Assembly: GCF_000526795.1 (NCBI RefSeq) | Contig: NZ_JAGT01000001.1 | Span: 3,330,501 to 3,394,500, forward strand | Reading direction: 5' to 3' | DNA length: 64,000 nt | DNA from: Ruminococcus flavefaciens AE3010 | Lineage (GTDB): Bacteria > Bacillota > Clostridia > Oscillospirales > Ruminococcaceae | Shown here: positions 60,534-64,000 of the stretch, piece by piece | Position numbering within the stretch: position 1 is the first letter of the stretch | How the letters are laid out: every line of letters starts with the position of its first letter | Made by a program: the position numbers and the translations under genes | Notes under the pieces: model-generated | The model's input: only the letters and a program-made list of their open reading frames with translations | Told to the model about the DNA's origin: nothing | Databases searched by the model: none

Positions 60534-60540
60534 TGCGGCA

Positions 60541-62448
60541 TCAGCTGCCTGAGTATTCTTTTATTTTGCGGACTAATGATGTGTCGTCACAGGAATAGGT
60601 GTATATACTATTTTGATATTCATAGCCCAGAATGTCTGAGTCCATTTTACAGTATTTATTGCAGCGGATAATTGTTTTTTCGGGTGTTGAATCAATGCAT
60701 ATCACATAGTGGTAAACATCGAGACAATTACATGAAAGAATGATATAGTCAGAGCTGTCGGCGGGGATAGGAGAGTCCTCGTACAGCTTTATTGCTTCTT
60801 CTTCCGTGGATATTTTTTCCGAGTCAACGGAGTCGAGCGTCCATTTACAGCTTCTCAGCGTATCATAGAGATACTGATCGTCTATATCTGAGAGTTCCTT
60901 GCTTTCGGTACTTTCACTTGTCTTCATATACCAGTTCTGACTGAAGAAGCTCCAGACATCAGCAGCGGGTTTGTTGAAGCTGTCCCCCAGTATCTCGGCT
61001 ATCTTACTCTTTAAGAGGTCGTAGTCTATTTTATATGCTTTGGTCACATCCTCTTCCGTAAGTGAATCGTCGGTGCATTTGTAAGTGATATATCTTTCAA
61101 TTGCGTTAGGGTCATCTGTTGTGGCGTAATGATCGTCAGATTCAAGCTCTATCTCAAAGCTTGAGATAGTCAGAGTATTGTTGTCTCTGTCAAATAAGCA
61201 CCATGTAAAATTATTGTCCGATAAGTTGTATAAGCCGAATCTTTCATTGGTATACAGGAAATCGGGCGTTTCGTTGTGTTCTTCGACTTCCTCCCAGTCA
61301 TAGCTGTTGAAGAGATCATTAAGCTGCTGACGCTTTTCAAGGGGAATAATATTACCGGTCTTAAACCAGAAGCCGATCTCACCGTCGCCGCCTTCATCTG
61401 AGGACTTGCCGATTTTGACCTCAATATCGGTTTTTGAGTCGGGATCGTAGGTAAAGAAATCGTGTGCAGTGAAGTCAACGGGGAATTTTACGCTGTCCTC
61501 AGGTGCAGGTTCTGTTTTATCTTCTTCACTGCCAAGTATATAGGTTATAGTTGACTTGAACAGGTCGTAGTCTATCTTCCATGCGTCGGTGGAAATTTCA
61601 TCGTCGGTCATAACAAGTTCGCCGTTATCTTCGGAGTAGCTGAAATGGGTATAATTGAGTACGCCGAACTCTCCCACATCGTATATCTTTACTGCTCTGA
61701 CCTCGCTGCCGCTGTTATAAATGAAATAGGGGACGCCATCATCGGCTGTGTTATCGGAATTCTCGGGTATAACAGGTACTTCCGCTGTGTCACTTATAAA
61801 GTGATCTGTATCGCTTGAAACAGAGTCTTCGCTGACAGCTTCATTTTCTTCATCAATATCTTTCAGCGATTTGTTTATAACTGCCTGCAGCTGCTCTGCT
61901 TCTGTAAGTGATTCGCCGTAATCGTAATTGTTGAAGAACTCGGCAAGCTTCTCACGCTTTTCCAATGCTATGTCAGAGCCGCTGAACAGCTCAAAATAGC
62001 TGTATTCTTCGGGAGTATCCCTGATGATGACCTTTTGCATGGTATCTGCATCAAAGTCGCACAGCTTATAGTCAAGCTCGGAAAGATCTCCGAAGGGAGC
62101 AATTTTGCGCTCCAACTGCGGCTCTTCTGTAACTGCGGGCGCATTGGTGAAATGCCTGTATGTCTTGATACCGCCTGCTGCACCGCCTATGAGTATAGCT
62201 GCGGCTGCGGCAGTACTGAGGCATTTTTTCCACATGGGGCGCCTGTAGACGTCAACACCGCTTACGGTCTGCTCGTCGGTCTCTGTGAATTTTACTGATG
62301 GGGTATTTGCAATATTGAATTTTCTTTCGCTCATTCTGAACACCTTTTCTTTTTCTTCTGCGTCACTTGGCGGAAATTCCGCTGAAAGTCTGTCTATGAC
62401 GCTCTGATCGGTGTTTTCGAGAATATCGAATTCGTTTTTTTCGTTCAT
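60541..62448 (-). CDS. Membrane partner (probable anti-sigma factor) of the second ECF sigma factor
   Basis: The 635-residue protein follows its sigma gene by 4 bp. Its N-terminal part (about 1-110) matches the partner protein at 6917-8341: FDILENTDQSVIDRL, EEKEKVFRMSERKF, VSGVDVYRRPMWKK, then one membrane segment. The extracellular part has two related halves: ALEKREKLAEFFNNYDYGE with AWKIDYDLFKSTITYILG, and PLEKRQQLNDLFNSYDWEE with AYKIDYDLLKSKIAEILG, pointing to an internal duplication. GGAAGGTGATG precedes the start. A sensor and anti-sigma role is inferred from position and shape. Confidence 0.7.
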   Translation of the reverse strand: MNEKNEFDILENTDQSVIDRLSAEFPPSDAEEKEKVFRMSERKFNIANTPSVKFTETDEQTVSGVDVYRRPMWKKCLSTAAAAAILIGGAAGGIKTYRHFTNAPAVTEEPQLERKIAPFGDLSELDYKLCDFDADTMQKVIIRDTPEEYSYFELFSGSDIALEKREKLAEFFNNYDYGESLTEAEQLQAVINKSLKDIDEENEAVSEDSVSSDTDHFISDTAEVPVIPENSDNTADDGVPYFIYNSGSEVRAVKIYDVGEFGVLNYTHFSYSEDNGELVMTDDEISTDAWKIDYDLFKSTITYILGSEEDKTEPAPEDSVKFPVDFTAHDFFTYDPDSKTDIEVKIGKSSDEGGDGEIGFWFKTGNIIPLEKRQQLNDLFNSYDWEEVEEHNETPDFLYTNERFGLYNLSDNNFTWCLFDRDNNTLTISSFEIELESDDHYATTDDPNAIERYITYKCTDDSLTEEDVTKAYKIDYDLLKSKIAEILGDSFNKPAADVWSFFSQNWYMKTSESTESKELSDIDDQYLYDTLRSCKWTLDSVDSEKISTEEEAIKLYEDSPIPADSSDYIILSCNCLDVYHYVICIDSTPEKTIIRCNKYCKMDSDILGYEYQNSIYTYSCDDTSLVRKIKEYSGS

Positions 62449-62452
62449 AACA

Positions 62453-63019
62453 TCACCTTCCCTCGCCGATATCCGTAAGTATCTTTCTCAGCTTATCCAT
62501 AGCGCGGCTGAGCCTTTTCCTCACCGCTTCGGGCTTAATGCCTACTGTATCGGCAATTTCTGCGGATTTTCTTCCGTAATAATATTTCTGCATTATTATG
62601 GAGCTGTCGGGCTCGCCGAGAGACTTCACCGCGTCAAGAAGCGCGTGGCAGGTCTCGGCTTTTTCGGCAAGCTCGCTGACATTTTCAGGAGAGGACAGCT
62701 GTACAGCCTCCTCGCCGTCCATAGGGACCGTATCCACCGACCTTGCACGTATCCTGCGGAACATATCCACAGCCCTGTTCCTTGCTATAGCGGCTATAAA
62801 GCCTTTGATATCACCGCTGTACTTATTATCGGTGCTGTAGTGCAGGAATACGTCGCTGAAAACATCGCTGACGCATTCGTCAATATCCTCCCGCGAAGCC
62901 GAGCTTCTCAGACGATTGAAAACTATTGTGTAGACGTAATTGTAGTATTCGTCGAAAATAAGCCTGTGAGCTTTTTGCGGAGAGCTTTTCAGGAGCTCCC
63001 TTGCCTGCTGGTCGGTCAT
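62453..63019 (-). CDS. ECF-type RNA polymerase sigma factor (second copy)
   Basis: The 188-residue protein has YNYVYTIVFNRLRSSASRED and DECVSDVFSDVFLHY (region 2), and EPDSSIIMQKYYYGRKSAEI with PEAVRKRLSRAMDKLRKIL (region 4). It is the same length as the sigma factor at 8355-8921 and clearly its paralogue. ATG 63019 is chosen because CGGAGGG lies just upstream; the frame extends to 63067 without another site. The membrane partner gene follows directly. Confidence 0.9.
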   Translation of the reverse strand: MTDQQARELLKSSPQKAHRLIFDEYYNYVYTIVFNRLRSSASREDIDECVSDVFSDVFLHYSTDNKYSGDIKGFIAAIARNRAVDMFRRIRARSVDTVPMDGEEAVQLSSPENVSELAEKAETCHALLDAVKSLGEPDSSIIMQKYYYGRKSAEIADTVGIKPEAVRKRLSRAMDKLRKILTDIGEGR

Positions 63020-63396
63020 TGTATCCCTCCGTTTATGATGAATTGCTGATGAAGCTTTCAAATGCATTTGTCACGCTCTGTAGTGTATACTCGCAAAAGA
63101 AAGAAGAACTGTGACCATGATAACATATTTCAAAAATAAAAGCAACGCTTTGTTCTCGGCTTGTTAATATTAATGTAATGCTAAAGTCACAATATATATT
63201 CGTTTTGTACACCTCAATGGGTAAAAAGCAAGGATTTTGCTATGAGAATATTTTGCTTTATGAATAAAAGATGTTTTTCTCAGTTTTTTATATCAAAATA
63301 ATGCCAAAAATATTCAAAAAGTGCTTGTATATTTCAAAAGGCTGTGATATAATGTAGAAAAGGTAACCAAATTTGGGGTTACAGGAGGATATTAAA
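63020..63396. other. Divergent intergenic region
   Basis: This 377-bp AT-rich region holds the unrecognised promoter of the sigma operon on the left and a good promoter for the gene at 63397 on the right. TGTCACG at 63069-63075 also occurs before the first sigma gene (8996-9002), at a different distance (about 50 and 75 bp from the starts). No gene is seen. Confidence 0.4.
63325..63382 (+). promoter_or_regulatory. Promoter and inverted repeat before the DUF2520 gene
   Basis: TTGTAT at 63325-63330, 17 bp, TATAAT at 63348-63353. Directly after it GTAACC-AAATTTGG-GGTTAC forms an inverted repeat (63363-63382), a possible repressor site at the transcript start. Confidence 0.65.
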
Positions 63397-64000
63397 ATGA
63401 AAATTGGATTTATAGGTGCAGGGAAAGTAGGCTTTTCCCTCGGCAGGTACTTTGCTGAGAACGGTATCTTTATCACAGGATACTTCAGCAGAGTGCTGCA
63501 GTCTGCGACTGAGGCTGCAAGATTTACGAAGAGCCGTGCTTACGACAGTATGGCAGAGCTCGTGACTGACAGTGATGTCATTTTCCTTACGGTGCCTGAC
63601 GACGCCATAAAAGAGGTGTACGATCAGGTAAAGGCTTTTGGCATAAGCGGCAAGCAGATATGCCATTGCAGCGGAGCTATGTCCGTTTCCGATGCTTTTC
63701 CCGATATTGCAAGATACGGCGCCAGCGGCTTCTCAATACACCCGCTTTTCCCAATAAGCAGTAAGTATGACTCCTTCAAGGAGCTGGGCAAGGCGTTTTT
63801 CTGCATTGAGGGCAGCGACGAGTTTATCGGCGTCTGGGACGAACTGCTGCGCAAAATGGGCAACGGTACCAAGATGATCTCAAGCGAAAATAAGGCGCAG
63901 TACAATGCAGCCTGTGCTATTTCAAGCAATCTTGTCTGTGCACTTGCAGCAGAGAGCCTTTCGCTTATGGAGAAGTGCGGCTTCTCACAGACGGAAGCGC
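63397..64000 (+). CDS. Rossmann-fold DUF2520 protein, putative ketopantoate reductase-like (3' end cut off)
   Basis: The frame is open from ATG 63397 to the window edge (201 residues). It starts with the dinucleotide motif MKIGFIGAGKVGFSLGRYF, then VIFLTVPDDAIKEVY and HCSGAMS. FSIHPLFPISSKY and the start of the DUF2520 helical domain (YNAACAISSNLVCALAAESL) follow. In many Clostridia a gene of this type precedes panB, panC and panD, and it may do the reduction step of pantothenate synthesis; the following genes are outside this window. AGGAGG precedes the start. Confidence 0.85.
   Translation, partial: MKIGFIGAGKVGFSLGRYFAENGIFITGYFSRVLQSATEAARFTKSRAYDSMAELVTDSDVIFLTVPDDAIKEVYDQVKAFGISGKQICHCSGAMSVSDAFPDIARYGASGFSIHPLFPISSKYDSFKELGKAFFCIEGSDEFIGVWDELLRKMGNGTKMISSENKAQYNAACAISSNLVCALAAESLSLMEKCGFSQTEA

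Overview
The window looks like a chromosome segment of a fibre-degrading Ruminococcus (Ruminococcaceae/Oscillospiraceae, in the R. flavefaciens / R. albus / R. champanellensis neighbourhood). I infer this from four secreted plant-cell-wall enzymes carrying dockerin domains and Thr-rich linkers, an LPXTG-anchored protein, a class III (Firmicutes) fructose-bisphosphatase, Gram-positive TTGACA/TATAAT promoters and strong AGGAGG ribosome sites. Protein genes end in TGA, TAA and TAG in the standard code. I found no rRNA, tRNA, CRISPR array, insertion sequence or prophage.

Layout. 1-11 kb: a cut-off membrane protein, fbp, a membrane diguanylate cyclase, a sortase-anchored S41 protease, a first ECF sigma / membrane partner pair, a U32-like protein and glycerate kinase. 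11-14.7 kb: a small serine recombinase with a changed active-site residue, a radical-SAM/phosphoribosyltransferase fusion and a YaiI-type protein. 14.7-22 kb: a polysaccharide-degradation island with a GH11-CE3-dockerin enzyme, an HD hydrolase and a glycosyltransferase, a GH11-dockerin gene broken by one in-frame TGA, and a dockerin-esterase. 22-30 kb: ABC-F ATPase, pseudouridine synthase, SGNH lipoprotein, acylphosphatase and an ECF-type transporter operon whose first gene fuses an S component to an exporter ATPase. 30-35 kb: a bilin-reductase-like membrane protein, an ABC exporter operon and a GNAT gene, the last two diverging from twin leader-peptide/terminator elements. 35-44 kb: epimerase, Fe-alcohol dehydrogenase, MutS-like ATPase, an intergenic hairpin array, the feoAB operon and a lipoprotein. 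44-50 kb: CBM-GH9-dockerin cellulase, two membrane proteins and an EAL protein. 50-55 kb: NudC, a second diguanylate cyclase, two small genes, and an orphan reverse transcriptase preceded by a structured non-coding region bounded by inverted repeats. 55-60 kb: a Bce-like permease/ATPase/response-regulator/kinase operon. 60-64 kb: a second sigma/partner pair and a cut-off DUF2520 dehydrogenase.

Themes. Xylan and cellulose breakdown is covered by GH11, CE3, CE1-type and GH9 enzymes with two dockerin classes, so they probably dock on different scaffoldins. Envelope sensing is covered by two ECF sigma modules, one Bce-like module and the twin attenuators. Second-messenger turnover is covered by two GGDEF proteins and one EAL protein. 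The best candidates for undescribed biology are the reverse transcriptase with its adjacent RNA (53.96-55.3 kb) and the duplicated attenuator controlling an ABC exporter and an acetyltransferase (33.7-34.3 kb). Next come the radical-SAM/PRTase fusion and the bilin-reductase-like protein.
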